A stretch of DNA of 38,975 nt from Phaeovulum veldkampii DSM 11550. GTDB lineage: Bacteria > Pseudomonadota > Alphaproteobacteria > Rhodobacterales > Rhodobacteraceae. A model generated the notes under the pieces. It saw only the letters and a list, made by a program, of their open reading frames with translations. It ran no database searches and was not told where the DNA came from. Shown piece by piece: positions 6,469 to 15,341 of this stretch; the first letter of the stretch is position 1, and each line of letters begins with the position of its first letter. The stretch lies in the NCBI RefSeq assembly GCF_003034995.1, contig NZ_PZKF01000027.1, positions 1 to 38,975 on the forward strand, written 5' to 3'. The position numbers and the translations under genes are program-made.

Positions 6469-9400
6469 TCACCCCTGCAACGGCCTGACCCCGATCTCGC
6501 CCTCGGCGCGGCTCTTCATCGCAGCGACGGCGGCGATGCTGGCGGCGGCGGTGGTAAAGTAGGGGATCTTGTCATAGAGCGCGACGGCGCGGATGTCGCG
6601 GCTGTCAGACACGGCCTGATTGCCCTCGGTAGTGTTCAGCACCAGTTGCACATCGCCGTTCTTCAGCCGATCCACGATGTTCGGGCGCCCCTCATAGACC
6701 TTGTTGACCACCTCGGCCTCAATCCCGTGGCCGGCCAGAAAGCCTGCGGTGCCGCGGGTGGCGACCAGGGCAAAGCCCATTTCGGTCAGTGTGCGGGCGG
6801 CCTCGGCCAGGTCGGCGGTCTTGTCCATTTCCTTGACCGACACGAACACCCGGCCCGTCTCGGGCAGATGCGTGCCAGCCCCCATCTGCGCTTTCAGGAA
6901 GGCGCGGGGGAAGTTGCGGTCCCAGCCCATGACCTCGCCGGTCGAGCGCATTTCCGGCCCCAGCAGCGTATCGACGCCGGGGAAGCGGGCAAAGGGCAGC
7001 ACGGCCTCTTTCACCGAGAACCACGGCGTGTTGGGGTCGGCCAGCGTCAGCGGGTCGGCAAAGGGCAGGGGCGTTTCGGGGCCGACACCCTCGGGGTAGG
7101 GGGCGCGATGGGGGAAGTTGGCCATCGGCTCGCCCGCCATCAGCCGGGCGGCGATGCTGGCAATGGCGCTGTCGGTCGCTTTGGCCACAAAAGGCACGGT
7201 GCGCGAAGCGCGCGGGTTCACCTCAAGCACATAGATCACGCCGTCCTTGATTGCGAATTGCACGTTCATCAGGCCGACGACACCCAGCGCCAGCGCCATC
7301 TTTTCGGTCTGCACCTTCAGTTCGGCCACGGTGGCCGCATCAAGCGAATAGGGCGGCAACGAGCAGGCGCTGTCGCCCGAATGCACGCCCGCTTCCTCGA
7401 TATGCTGCATGATGCCTGCGACATGAACGGTCTTTCCGTCGCTCAGCGCATCGACATCGACCTCGATCGCGCCCGACAGATAGCTGTCAAGCAGCACCGG
7501 GCTGTCGCCCGACACATGCACCGCAGAGGTGATGTAGCGTTTCAACTGGTCCATGTCGCGCACGATTTCCATGGCGCGGCCGCCCAGCACATAGGACGGG
7601 CGGATTACCAGCGGGAAGCCCACGCGCTGCGCGATTTCAAGTGCTTGCGCGTCGCTGCTGGCGATGCCGTTGACCGGCTGCTTCAGGCCCAGACGGTTCA
7701 GCAACTGCTGGAACCGCTCGCGGTCTTCGGCAAGGTCGATCGCGTCGGGGGTGGTGCCGAGGATCGGGATACCCTCGGCCTGAAGCGCATCGGCGAGTTT
7801 CAGTGGCGTCTGCCCGCCGAACTGCACGATCACGCCATGCAGGGTGCCGTTGTCTTGTTCCACGCGCAGGATTTCCAGCACATGTTCCAGCGTCAGCGGC
7901 TCGAAATACAGTCGGTCCGATGTGTCATAATCGGTCGAAACCGTTTCCGGGTTGCAGTTGATCATGATCGTTTCATAACCCGCCTTGGTCAGCGCAAAGC
8001 AGGCGTGGCAGCAGCAATAGTCGAATTCGATGCCCTGCCCGATGCGGTTCGGCCCGCCGCCGAGGATGACGACCTTCTTGCGGCCCGAGGGGCGGGCCTC
8101 GCATTCCACGTCGCCCATCGCGGGGGCCTCATAGGTGGAATACATGTAGGGCGTCTGCGCCTCGAATTCGGCGGCGCAGGTGTCGATGCGCTTGAACACC
8201 GCCTGAACGCCAAGGTTGCGGCGGGCGCGGCGCACCTGCGCCTCGTCCCGGCCGGTCAGTTTGGCAAGGCGTGCGTCGGTGAAGCCCATCATCTTCAGCG
8301 CGCGCAGACCCTTGTCGGTGACGGGCAGTCCCGAGGCGCGAATCTCGGCCTCGGTGTCGATGATCTCGCGGATGCGGGCCAGGAACCACGGGTCAAAGGC
8401 GGTGGCATGCTGGATTTCGTCGTTGGTCAGGCCGTGGCGCATGGCCTGCGCGATCAGGCGCAGCCGGTCGGGGGTTTGCGCCGAAATCGCCTTGATGACG
8501 GCGGCTTTTTCGGGGGCGCCGTCGATGGTGATCTCGTCAAAGCCGGTGAGGCCGGTTTCCATGCTCGCCAGGGCCTTTTGCACCGATTCATGGAAGGTGC
8601 GGCCGATCGCCATGGCCTCGCCTACCGATTTCATCGCGGTGGTCAGTTCGGCTTTGCTGCCGGGGAATTTCTCGAACGCAAAGCGCGGGATCTTGGTCAC
8701 GACATAGTCGATGGTCGGCTCAAAGCTGGCAGGCGTGACCTTGGTGATGTCGTTGTCCAGTTCGTCCAGCGTATAGCCCACGGCCAGTTTCGCCGCGATC
8801 TTGGCGATGGGAAAGCCCGTGGCCTTGGAGGCCAGCGCCGACGAGCGGCTGACCCGAGGGTTCATCTCGATCACCACCATGCGCCCGTCGGCCGGGTTGA
8901 TCGCCCATTGCACGTTCGACCCGCCGGTTTCCACGCCGATCTCGCGCAGCACGGCGATGGAGCCGTTGCGCATGATCTGATATTCCTTGTCGGTCAGTGT
9001 CAGCGCCGGGGCCACGGTGATCGAATCGCCCGTATGCACGCCCATCGGATCGACGTTTTCGATGGAACAGACGATGATGGCGTTGTCGGCGCGGTCGCGC
9101 ACGACCTCCATTTCATACTCTTTCCAGCCCAGAAGCGACTCGTCGATCAGCACCTGCGCCACCGGGCTGGCATCCAGCCCCGAGCGGACGATGGCCTCAT
9201 AGTCATCGCGGTTGTAGGCCACGCCGCCGCCGGTGCCGCCCAGTGTAAAGGCTGGGCGGATGATCGCGGGCAGGCCCACATATTCGATGGCGGCAATCGC
9301 CTCGGCCACGCCGGCGTTGATGTCATATTTGCCGTTCGCCAGCTTGGGTGCCGCGATGATCGTGGCCTTGGGGTTTTCCAGCCCGATCCGGTCCATCGCC

Positions 9401-9801
9401 TCGCGGAACAGCTTGCGGTCTTCGGCCATTTCGATGGCCTGCCGGTTGGCGCCGATCAGTTCCACGCCGAATTTTTCCAGCACGCCCATGTCGGCCAGCG
9501 CGAGGCTGGTGTTCAGGCCGGTCTGCCCGCCCATGGTGGGCAACAGCGCGTCGGGGCGTTCCTTCTCGATGATCTTGGCGACGATCTCGGGGGTGATCGG
9601 CTCGATATAGGTGGCGTCGGCCATTTCCGGATCGGTCATGATCGTCGCGGGGTTCGAGTTGACCAGGATCACCCGATAGCCTTCTTCGCGCAGCGCCTTG
9701 CATGCCTGCGCGCCGGAATAGTCGAACTCGCAGGCCTGACCGATAACGATGGGACCGGCGCCGATGATCAGGATCGAGTTGATATCGGTTCTTTTCGGCA
9801 T
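6469..9801 (-). CDS. carB: Carbamoyl-phosphate synthase large subunit
   Basis: The enzyme makes carbamoyl phosphate from bicarbonate, two ATP and ammonia channelled from the CarA glutaminase, feeding pyrimidine and arginine synthesis in the cytoplasm. The 1110-residue product begins [20 protein letters not shown]. It has two homologous ATP-grasp halves: loop [12 protein letters not shown] in the first and [14 protein letters not shown] in the second. [16 protein letters not shown] and [16 protein letters not shown] are the metal-binding segments. A helical oligomerisation region lies between the halves. The C-terminal MGS-like domain begins around [12 protein letters not shown] and ends [16 protein letters not shown]; it usually carries allosteric control by UMP and ornithine. 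ATG 9801 has AAAGGGGAAAG just upstream. carA is not in the window, so the two subunits are encoded apart, as in many Rhodobacteraceae. Confidence 0.97.
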   Translation of the reverse strand: MPKRTDINSILIIGAGPIVIGQACEFDYSGAQACKALREEGYRVILVNSNPATIMTDPEMADATYIEPITPEIVAKIIEKERPDALLPTMGGQTGLNTSLALADMGVLEKFGVELIGANRQAIEMAEDRKLFREAMDRIGLENPKATIIAAPKLANGKYDINAGVAEAIAAIEYVGLPAIIRPAFTLGGTGGGVAYNRDDYEAIVRSGLDASPVAQVLIDESLLGWKEYEMEVVRDRADNAIIVCSIENVDPMGVHTGDSITVAPALTLTDKEYQIMRNGSIAVLREIGVETGGSNVQWAINPADGRMVVIEMNPRVSRSSALASKATGFPIAKIAAKLAVGYTLDELDNDITKVTPASFEPTIDYVVTKIPRFAFEKFPGSKAELTTAMKSVGEAMAIGRTFHESVQKALASMETGLTGFDEITIDGAPEKAAVIKAISAQTPDRLRLIAQAMRHGLTNDEIQHATAFDPWFLARIREIIDTEAEIRASGLPVTDKGLRALKMMGFTDARLAKLTGRDEAQVRRARRNLGVQAVFKRIDTCAAEFEAQTPYMYSTYEAPAMGDVECEARPSGRKKVVILGGGPNRIGQGIEFDYCCCHACFALTKAGYETIMINCNPETVSTDYDTSDRLYFEPLTLEHVLEILRVEQDNGTLHGVIVQFGGQTPLKLADALQAEGIPILGTTPDAIDLAEDRERFQQLLNRLGLKQPVNGIASSDAQALEIAQRVGFPLVIRPSYVLGGRAMEIVRDMDQLKRYITSAVHVSGDSPVLLDSYLSGAIEVDVDALSDGKTVHVAGIMQHIEEAGVHSGDSACSLPPYSLDAATVAELKVQTEKMALALGVVGLMNVQFAIKDGVIYVLEVNPRASRTVPFVAKATDSAIASIAARLMAGEPMANFPHRAPYPEGVGPETPLPFADPLTLADPNTPWFSVKEAVLPFARFPGVDTLLGPEMRSTGEVMGWDRNFPRAFLKAQMGAGTHLPETGRVFVSVKEMDKTADLAEAARTLTEMGFALVATRGTAGFLAGHGIEAEVVNKVYEGRPNIVDRLKNGDVQLVLNTTEGNQAVSDSRDIRAVALYDKIPYFTTAAASIAAVAAMKSRAEGEIGVRPLQG

Positions 9802-9841
9802 GGTCTTTCCCCTTTGTCGTTCCGGCGCGCAAATTGACGGC

Positions 9842-9869
9842 GTTATAGTCTTGTGCGGCACCGGCGCAA
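9842..9869 (-). promoter_or_regulatory. Predicted carB promoter
   Basis: On the minus strand TTGCGC (9869-9864), a 16-base spacer and TATAAC (9847-9842) precede the carB start by about 40 bases. The -10 element is close to consensus. Confidence 0.5.
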
Positions 9870-9912
9870 GGGCCGATGGGCGCTGCGGCGCAGTCTGGCG
9901 CGCGCCGCGTGC

Positions 9913-9941
9913 TTGACTTCGCCGCGCAGGCGCGGTGTATC
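9913..9941 (+). promoter_or_regulatory. Predicted aspS promoter
   Basis: TTGACT (9913-9918), a 17-base spacer and TGTATC (9936-9941) lie 37 bases before the aspS start codon. It is divergent from, and 43 bases apart from, the predicted carB promoter. Confidence 0.55.
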
Positions 9942-9978
9942 GGCGCGATATTGTCTACACCTCGGGAAGGGGATCACG

Positions 9979-11754
9979 ATGCACGCCTATCGCAGCCATA
10001 CCTGTGGCGATCTGACCGCCGCCCATGCCGGGGCCGAGGTGCGGCTTTCGGGCTGGGTGCACCGGGTTCGCGACCATGGCGGGGTTCTGTTCATCGACCT
10101 GCGCGATCATTACGGCATAACGCAACTGCTGTGCGATGGCGACAGCCCGGCCTTCGCCGCGCTGGAGGCTGCGCGCGCGGAATGGGTGATCCGCATCGAC
10201 GGCCTGGTGAAACTGCGCGACGCGAGCCTGGTGAACCCCAAAATCGCCACCGGCGCGATCGAGGTTTATGTGCGCGCCGTCGAGGTGCTGGGCCCGGCCG
10301 AAGAACTGCCGCTGCCGGTGTTCGGTGATCAGGACTACCCCGAAGAGACGCGGCTGACCTACCGCTTCCTCGATCTGCGGCGCGAGGGGCTGCATGCCAA
10401 CATGATGCTGCGATCGAACGTCGTGCGGTCCTTGCGCAACCGGATGTGGGACGCGGGTTTCAACGAGTTTCAGACGCCGATCATCACGGCGTCGTCGCCC
10501 GAGGGCGCACGCGATTTTCTGGTGCCATCGCGGCTGCATCCGGGCAAGTTTTATGCGCTGCCGCAGGCGCCGCAGCAGTTCAAGCAGTTGATCATGGTGG
10601 CGGGCTTTGACCGCTATTTCCAGATCGCGCCCTGCTTCCGCGACGAAGACCCGCGCGCCGACCGCAGCCCCACCGATTTCTACCAGCTTGACGTGGAAAT
10701 GAGCTTTGTCACGCAAGATGATGTCTTCGCCGCGGTGCAGCCGGTGATTCAGGGCATCTTCGAGGAATTTGGCGGCGGGCGAGAGGTCAGCAAGGTCTGG
10801 CCGCAGATTTCCTATGCCGATGCGATGCTGTGGTATGGGTCCGACAAGCCCGACCTCAGGAACCCGATCAAGATGCAGGTGGTCAGCGAGCATTTCGCAG
10901 GCTCTGGCTTTGCGATCTTTGCCAAGCTGTTGGAGAACGAGGGCACCGAGGTGCGCGCGATCCCGGCACCCACGGGTGGTAGCCGCAAGTTCTGCGACCG
11001 GATGAACGCCTTTGCGCAGGCCCAGGGTCTGCCCGGCATGGGCTATATCTTCTGGCGCAAGGCCGAGGATGGCACGATGGAGGCGGCTGGCCCGCTGGCC
11101 AAGAACATCGGCCCCGAGCGGACCGAGGCGATCCGGCTGCAACTGGGCCTGGGTGAGGGTGATGCGGCGTTTTTCCTTGGCGGCAAGCCCGAGCAGTTCG
11201 AGGCGGTGGCGGGGCGCGCGCGCAATGAGATTGGCCGCGAGCTGGGTCTGACCGAGGAAAATTGCTTCCGCTTTGCCTGGATCGTCGATTTCCCGATGTA
11301 TGAAAAGGACGATCAGGGCAAGATCGACTTCAGCCACAATCCTTTCTCGATGCCGCAGGGCGGGCTGGAGGCGCTGATGGGCGATCCGCTGAAGGTGAAG
11401 GCCTATCAATATGACCTGGCCTGCAACGGCTACGAGCTCATCTCGGGTGGGATACGCAACCACAAGCCCGAAATCATGTTCAAGGCATTCGAGCTGGCGG
11501 GTTACCCCGCGTCCGAGGTCGAAAATCGCTTCGGCGGCATGGTCAAGGCGTTCCGCTATGGTGCGCCGCCGCACGGTGGCTGCGCGGCAGGCATCGACCG
11601 GATCGTGATGCTGCTGGCCGACGAGCAGAACATTCGCGAGGTCATCATGTTCCCGATGAACCAGCAGGCCTGCGACCTGATGATGGGCGCGCCGTCCGAG
11701 CCGATGAACGAACAACTGCGCGAATTGCGCCTGCGCGTGGTGCCGAAGGACTGA
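9979..11754 (+). CDS. aspS: Aspartyl-tRNA synthetase
   Basis: The enzyme charges tRNA-Asp with aspartate. It is a class IIb synthetase; in bacteria with GatCAB the enzyme often also charges tRNA-Asn. The 591-residue protein starts [20 protein letters not shown] and shows the N-terminal anticodon-binding OB fold ([20 protein letters not shown]). It also has the motif 1 region after [10 protein letters not shown], the motif 2 loop [19 protein letters not shown] and motif 3 [18 protein letters not shown] bacterial-type GAD insertion lies between motifs 2 and 3. Start ATG 9979 has GGGAAGGGG 8 bases upstream; further in-frame starts upstream are not needed. Length matches bacterial AspRS (about 590). 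A GC-rich hairpin follows the stop. Confidence 0.97.
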   Translation: MHAYRSHTCGDLTAAHAGAEVRLSGWVHRVRDHGGVLFIDLRDHYGITQLLCDGDSPAFAALEAARAEWVIRIDGLVKLRDASLVNPKIATGAIEVYVRAVEVLGPAEELPLPVFGDQDYPEETRLTYRFLDLRREGLHANMMLRSNVVRSLRNRMWDAGFNEFQTPIITASSPEGARDFLVPSRLHPGKFYALPQAPQQFKQLIMVAGFDRYFQIAPCFRDEDPRADRSPTDFYQLDVEMSFVTQDDVFAAVQPVIQGIFEEFGGGREVSKVWPQISYADAMLWYGSDKPDLRNPIKMQVVSEHFAGSGFAIFAKLLENEGTEVRAIPAPTGGSRKFCDRMNAFAQAQGLPGMGYIFWRKAEDGTMEAAGPLAKNIGPERTEAIRLQLGLGEGDAAFFLGGKPEQFEAVAGRARNEIGRELGLTEENCFRFAWIVDFPMYEKDDQGKIDFSHNPFSMPQGGLEALMGDPLKVKAYQYDLACNGYELISGGIRNHKPEIMFKAFELAGYPASEVENRFGGMVKAFRYGAPPHGGCAAGIDRIVMLLADEQNIREVIMFPMNQQACDLMMGAPSEPMNEQLRELRLRVVPKD

Positions 11755-11771
11755 GCAGGGCGCAGGGCGGG

Positions 11772-11794
11772 GCGCGCGGCGCAAGGCCGCGTGC
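11772..11794 (+). terminator. GC-rich hairpin after aspS
   Basis: GCGCGCGGC (11772-11780) and GCCGCGTGC (11786-11794) form a 9-bp stem with one G-U pair and a GCAAG loop, 18 bases after the aspS stop. There is no U-tract, so it may act as an attenuator or RNA stabiliser rather than a full terminator. Confidence 0.4.
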
Positions 11795-11801
11795 CGGGGC
11801 G

Positions 11802-11933
11802 TCAGACCAGATGCGGCAGCGTGGCGGCGACGATGGAAAACGCCAGCGCCAGCGCGCCAAGGCTGAACACCGCCCAATGCGTGGCCCGGATCAGCCGGTC
11901 ATCGGTGGTCGCGCGCAACAATCGGTGTTTCAT
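11802..11933 (-). CDS. 43-residue single-span membrane protein
   Basis: A minus-strand ATG at 11933, preceded by a G-rich stretch (CCGGGGGGGC), opens a 43-codon frame ending at TGA 11802. The product starts MKHRLLRATTDDRLIRATHW, a basic and polar head, followed by a hydrophobic segment AVFSLGALALAFSIVAATL (about residues 21-39) and a PHLV tail. This is the layout of a small inner-membrane protein with the basic end inside by the positive-inside rule. It sits convergent to aspS and divergent from the GNAT gene. I do not recognise a family, and it could be a chance frame, but the clean signal-anchor architecture argues for coding. Confidence 0.5.
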   Translation of the reverse strand: MKHRLLRATTDDRLIRATHWAVFSLGALALAFSIVAATLPHLV

Positions 11934-12058
11934 GGCGCCCCCCCGGCGAATTGATCCGGCTATGATCTTTTGCGGTCAAATGCGGCGGCATTGCGGAAAT
12001 TTCCGTGCACTTTCGGGGTGGCTGCGGCAGGCTGAACCAAAGCTGAAGGATGGGCAGG

Positions 12059-12781
12059 ATGCAGCAGGGCAAGACATTCGGGGCACCCGTGCCGGGCTGG
12101 GTGGTGCCGCCGCCGCCTGGCCCGCAGCTTTTGGCGGGGCGCCACGTCCGGCTGGAGCGGCTGGACGCCGAGTCCCATGCCGATTCACTTTACCGGGCCA
12201 ATGCCCAAGACCCGGCGATCTGGGATTATCTGCCCTATGGCCCCTTTGCCTCGGAGGCGGGCTATTATCGCTGGCTGGCCGAAATGGCCGCGCTGCCTGA
12301 CCCGTTCTTTTACGCGATCCGCGATCTGGACAGCGGCCAGCCGGGGGGTGTGCTGGCGTTTTTGCGGATTACGCCCGAGGCGGGCACGATCGAACTGGGC
12401 CATATCAATCTTGCGCCTCGGTTGCAGCACAGCCGCGCCGCGACCGAGGCGATGATGCTCGCCATCGGTTGGGCCTTTGGCGTGGGCTATCGGCGGTTTG
12501 AATGGAAATGTGACGCGCTGAATTTGCCGTCACGCCGTGCCGCGCAACGGCTGGGGCTAAGCTATGAGGGCGTGTTCCGGCAGGCTGCCGTGGTGAAAGG
12601 GCGCAACCGCGATACCGCCTGGTTTGCGGCGACAGATGCCGACTGGCCGGGCCTTCAGGCGGCCTATGAGGCCTGGTTGGCGCCCGGCAATTTCGACGCC
12701 ACGGGCCATCAGCGCGAACGCCTGTCCGATCTGACGCGGCTGGTGCGCGTCGCCGCAGACCCGGCGCTGGGCGAGACATAG
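12059..12781 (+). CDS. GNAT-family N-acetyltransferase (RimJ/RimL type)
   Basis: The 240-residue protein is predicted to move acetyl from acetyl-CoA to an amine, either a protein N-terminus or a small molecule. It opens with LLAGRHVRLERLDAESHADS, the usual strand-helix start of RimJ-type enzymes. It then shows FYAIRDLDSGQPGGVLAFLR, the core strand ELGHINLAPRLQHSRAATEA (acetyl-CoA loop variant of Q/RxxGxA) and FEWKCDALNLPSRRAAQRLG. The last of these is the classic RimJ/L motif in which Asn and Ser-Arg contact the pantetheine, followed by LSYEGVFRQAAVVKGRNRDT. Start ATG 12059 (MQQGKTFG) is preferred over ATG 12050 because the purine-rich ggatgggcagg then lies at a suitable distance. It converges on the response-regulator gene with only 3 bases between stops. 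Confidence 0.85.
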   Translation: MQQGKTFGAPVPGWVVPPPPGPQLLAGRHVRLERLDAESHADSLYRANAQDPAIWDYLPYGPFASEAGYYRWLAEMAALPDPFFYAIRDLDSGQPGGVLAFLRITPEAGTIELGHINLAPRLQHSRAATEAMMLAIGWAFGVGYRRFEWKCDALNLPSRRAAQRLGLSYEGVFRQAAVVKGRNRDTAWFAATDADWPGLQAAYEAWLAPGNFDATGHQRERLSDLTRLVRVAADPALGET

Positions 12782-12784
12782 GGC

Positions 12785-13501
12785 CTAAAACGTGGCCCCG
12801 GTGTTCAGCCGTTCTGCCACCAGCGAATGCAGCCGCGCAAGCCCCGGTGCCGCAGCCGCCCCGCTTTGGCGGCCGCGCGCAAGATCGGCTGCCGCATCCG
12901 CCAGGGCAGGGTCGCCGGAGCTGCGGGCAAGACCTGCCAGAAACCGGGTGATATAATCGATGGCTGCCTCATCGGGCGCCTTGGCCAGCACGCCCGCAAC
13001 ATGGCTGAGGTCATCGCGCAGCGCGAGGCGGTCAGGCTCCACCCGCGCATCAGGCAGCATGTGCAGCCCGTAGGGGCGTGCGTTGGCCGGCAGGCAGCCC
13101 AGGATCGCCTGCTGAAATAGCGCAAGACTGTCAATCGGTTTGGTCAGAAAGCCGTCGGCACCCGCAGCGCGGGCCGGTGCCGCCCCCGCCGGATCGCCCG
13201 AGATGGCAAGGATCACGGGCAGGCGCGGGCGCGCCGCGGCCAGATCGGCGATCAGGTCGGCGCCGGACCCGTCGGGCAGGCCCAGATCGACGATCACCGC
13301 GCCGGGGCGGTAGACCTGAAGATGCCGCCGCGCGGTGCGCAGGCAATCGGCGCGGCGGATGCGCGCGCCCGAGCGCAGGCACAAAAGCCGCATCGCTTCA
13401 GACGCGAAGCGGCTGTCTTCGACCACCAGCACGGTCAGCCCCTGAAGGGGGCGGCTGATGCTGGCGGCGGGACTGGCGAACTGCGAAAAATCGTCAGGCA
13501 T
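12785..13501 (-). CDS. Response regulator with unclassified C-terminal domain
   Basis: The 238-residue protein has an N-terminal receiver domain (about 20-135). Residues Glu28-Asp29 form the acidic pocket, Asp72 in VIVDLGLPDGSG is the phospho-acceptor, Ser101 is the switch residue in AISGD, and Lys121 is in LTKPID. The remaining 100 residues are Ala-rich helices (APDEAAIDYITRFLAGLARS, ADAAADLARGRQ). They show no helix-turn-helix, GGDEF, EAL, HPt histidine motif or other output I can name. Family knowledge suggests phosphorylation-controlled protein interaction rather than DNA binding. No histidine kinase gene is adjacent, so it is an orphan. The start ATG 13501 has GAGGAG 7 bases upstream and a long, 144-base leader region shared with the divergent epimerase gene. 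Confidence 0.8.
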   Translation of the reverse strand: MPDDFSQFASPAASISRPLQGLTVLVVEDSRFASEAMRLLCLRSGARIRRADCLRTARRHLQVYRPGAVIVDLGLPDGSGADLIADLAAARPRLPVILAISGDPAGAAPARAAGADGFLTKPIDSLALFQQAILGCLPANARPYGLHMLPDARVEPDRLALRDDLSHVAGVLAKAPDEAAIDYITRFLAGLARSSGDPALADAAADLARGRQSGAAAAPGLARLHSLVAERLNTGATF

Positions 13502-13645
13502 GGCGCTCTCCTCAACTCGGGCGGCGACTCGGATTGGAAAAGTTAAGCGCGCGATTGGCTAACAGCGGGTAAACGGCACCGGAATCCCTTGCGTCGGGGG
13601 GCAGGGCGCCGCTACACCGCGCCAAACCGCCAGAAGGAGCCCCCC

Positions 13646-14050
13646 ATGATCGGACGCCTCAATCACGTAGCCATCGCCGTGCCCGACCTGACGGCCGCTG
13701 CTGACCAATACCGCAACACCTTGGGTGCCAAGGTCGGTGCGCCGCAAGATGAGCCTGACCACGGCGTGACCGTGGTGTTCATCGAATTGCCGAATACCAA
13801 GATCGAACTGCTTTACCCGCTGGGCGAGAATTCCCCGATCATGGGCTTTCTGGAAAAGAACCCCGCAGGCGGCATTCACCATATCTGCTACGAGGTCGAA
13901 GATATTCTGGCCGCGCGCGACCGGCTGAAGGCGGCGGGCGCGCGGGTGCTGGGCAGTGGCGAGCCGAAGATCGGCGCGCATGGCAAGCCTGTGCTGTTCC
14001 TGCACCCCAAGGATTTCAACGGCTGCCTGGTGGAGCTGGAGCAGGTGTAA
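13646..14050 (+). CDS. mce: Methylmalonyl-CoA epimerase
   Basis: The enzyme interconverts (2S)- and (2R)-methylmalonyl-CoA. It links propionyl-CoA carboxylase to methylmalonyl-CoA mutase in propionate, odd-chain and branched-chain catabolism and in the ethylmalonyl-CoA pathway. The 134-residue product begins MIGRLNHVAIAVPDLTAAAD, a vicinal-oxygen-chelate fold with two beta-alpha-beta-beta-beta modules. Metal ligands are expected at His7 (LNHVAIAV), His78 in GGIHHICYEV and Glu131 in CLVELEQV. KIELLYPLG and FLHPKDFNGCLVEL complete the family pattern. ATG 13646 follows AGAAGGAG. The gene stands alone, and the mutase and carboxylase are not in the window. An ScfR-type propionyl-CoA regulator lies 18 kb away, but I see no TTTGCAAA box upstream of this gene. 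Confidence 0.93.
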   Translation: MIGRLNHVAIAVPDLTAAADQYRNTLGAKVGAPQDEPDHGVTVVFIELPNTKIELLYPLGENSPIMGFLEKNPAGGIHHICYEVEDILAARDRLKAAGARVLGSGEPKIGAHGKPVLFLHPKDFNGCLVELEQV

Positions 14051-14056
14051 GCCGCA

Positions 14057-14076
14057 CGGGGGCCGTCAGGCCCCCG
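14057..14076. terminator. Bidirectional hairpin between convergent genes
   Basis: CGGGGGCC (14057-14064), loop GTCA and GGCCCCCG (14069-14076) form a perfect 8-bp stem followed by CTTTCACC. It starts 6 bases after the epimerase stop and spans the stop codon of the convergent EI24-like gene. The U-tract is short. Confidence 0.55.
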
Positions 14077-14755
14077 CTTTCACCCTGTGAAACAGGTGGG
14101 TGAAGGTCGCGGCACCCAGAACCGGCACGATCAGGTTGATGACCGGCAGGCTGAGCGGCAGCGCCATCAGCACACCCGCGCCCCACACCCGAAGCCGGTG
14201 CGCCTTGTAGAACGCGCGGGCGGCGGTGCGGTCCATCCGGCGCAGGGCGACCATCTGGAAATATTCGCGGCCCAGCAGATAACCGTTGACCGCCCAGAAC
14301 AAGAGCGGAGCGGCAGGGCCGACCAGCAAATAGCCGACCAGCGCCAGCGCGTTGACCGCGATGATCACGCCCAGAAAGCCAAGGCTGTCGCGCAGCGCCT
14401 CGGCCAGCGGCACGTTGCGGGCGGGCGGCAGGCCGGGGTAATGCCGTGCCTCGACCGAATCGGCCACGCGATCAAGGAAAAGCCCGGTGAAGGCCGAGGC
14501 CACGGGCACCATCAGAAAGAAGCTGAGCAGCAGCATCAGCCCGACCGAGGCCCAGGACATCAGATCATCGACCCAGGTGATTGCGCCGATCCAGGGCAGC
14601 GTGATCGTGTCGGGCACCAGCCAGCCGATCAGAACCACGAACAGGGCATAGATCGCGGCCAGCAGCGCAAGTGCAAGCGCCATGCCAAGCGCCAGAACGG
14701 ATCGGGTGCCGGGACGAAACAGGTCGCCCAGCGCGGTCAGAAAATCGCGGATCAT
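14066..14755 (-). CDS. EI24/CysZ-like membrane protein
   Basis: The 229-residue product begins MIRDFLTALGDLFRPGTRSV and has four to six hydrophobic segments (around 22-46, 68-95, 125-150 and 195-220). The spacing and the short amphipathic reentrant parts fit the EI24/CysZ family. Family-like features include FLDRVADSVEARHYPGLPPA after the second segment and GREYFQMVALRRMDRTAARA before the last. CysZ imports sulphate in enterobacteria, but alphaproteobacterial members are uncharacterised and nothing here ties it to sulphur. Its ATG overlaps the stop of the nitroreductase gene (ATGA, 14752-14755), so it is translationally coupled as the last gene of a three-gene operon. Confidence 0.8.
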   Translation of the reverse strand: MIRDFLTALGDLFRPGTRSVLALGMALALALLAAIYALFVVLIGWLVPDTITLPWIGAITWVDDLMSWASVGLMLLLSFFLMVPVASAFTGLFLDRVADSVEARHYPGLPPARNVPLAEALRDSLGFLGVIIAVNALALVGYLLVGPAAPLLFWAVNGYLLGREYFQMVALRRMDRTAARAFYKAHRLRVWGAGVLMALPLSLPVINLIVPVLGAATFTHLFHRVKAGA

Positions 14756-15330
14756 GCGTCAACCCATGTGGTGATTGCGGAAAGGTCGGGGCGGGGGCGG
14801 TCGGTGGGTTCTACCGTGGCGGTGCCGATATGGATAAAGCCCGCCACCCATTCGCCGGGGGCAAGGCCCAGCCCCTGATGCGCAAAGGCGGCATCATGCG
14901 CGGGCCAGCCGGTCAGCCAGTTGGCGCCCCAGCCTGCGGCAAGGGCGGCGTTCAGCAGCGCAAGGCAAACCGCGCCGATTGATAGCACCTGTTCGATTTG
15001 TGCAATTTTTTCCGTGCTTCGGGGCACATGAACCACGGCGACTGCAAGGTTTGAGTTGGAAAACTGCAAGACGCCTTTTTCCGCCTGATCGGAGGGCAGG
15101 GCCAGTTCGGTGGCGCGCAGGGCGACTTGACCGGCCAGCCGTTCCAGCGCGGGGCGGGTCAGCACGATAAAGCGCCACGGCTCCAGCTTGCCATGGTCGG
15201 GGCTGCGGGCGGCGGCGGTCAGGATCGGCTCCAAAGCGGCGCGGTCGGGCACCGGCAGCGTCAGCGTGCGCGCAGGGCAAGAGCGGCGGCTTAGCAGAAA
15301 GCGCAGGGCCTCGGGGTTGGGCTGGGGCAT
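14752..15330 (-). CDS. Nitroreductase-family flavoprotein (YdjA-like)
   Basis: The 192-residue enzyme should bind FMN as a homodimer and use NAD(P)H to reduce a nitro, quinone or similar acceptor in the cytoplasm. Its start MPQPNPEALRFLLSRRSCPA gives the typical R-R-S FMN phosphate contact. AARSPDHGKLEPWRFIVLT is the YdjA-type segment (APDH-x-x-x-QPW in E. coli YdjA), and ALLNAALAAGWGANWLTGWP is the conserved second half. GEWVAGFIHIGTATVEPTDR is the C-terminal FMN contact region. Start ATG 15330 lies 11 bases after the deacetylase stop, with GAAAGGCC as a modest ribosome binding site. It sits in the middle of the deacetylase-nitroreductase-EI24 operon. Confidence 0.88.
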   Translation of the reverse strand: MPQPNPEALRFLLSRRSCPARTLTLPVPDRAALEPILTAAARSPDHGKLEPWRFIVLTRPALERLAGQVALRATELALPSDQAEKGVLQFSNSNLAVAVVHVPRSTEKIAQIEQVLSIGAVCLALLNAALAAGWGANWLTGWPAHDAAFAHQGLGLAPGEWVAGFIHIGTATVEPTDRPRPDLSAITTWVDA

Positions 15331-15341
15331 GGTATGGCCTT

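Noticed and set aside
6142-9837. 1231-codon open frame on the plus strand, antisense to carB
   Set aside because: Low-complexity His/Gly/Arg composition with no recognisable fold; carB on the other strand has full-length family motifs.
9955-11877. 640-codon open frame on the minus strand, antisense to aspS
   Set aside because: Shadow of the aspS reading frame with no family motif and no plausible start site.
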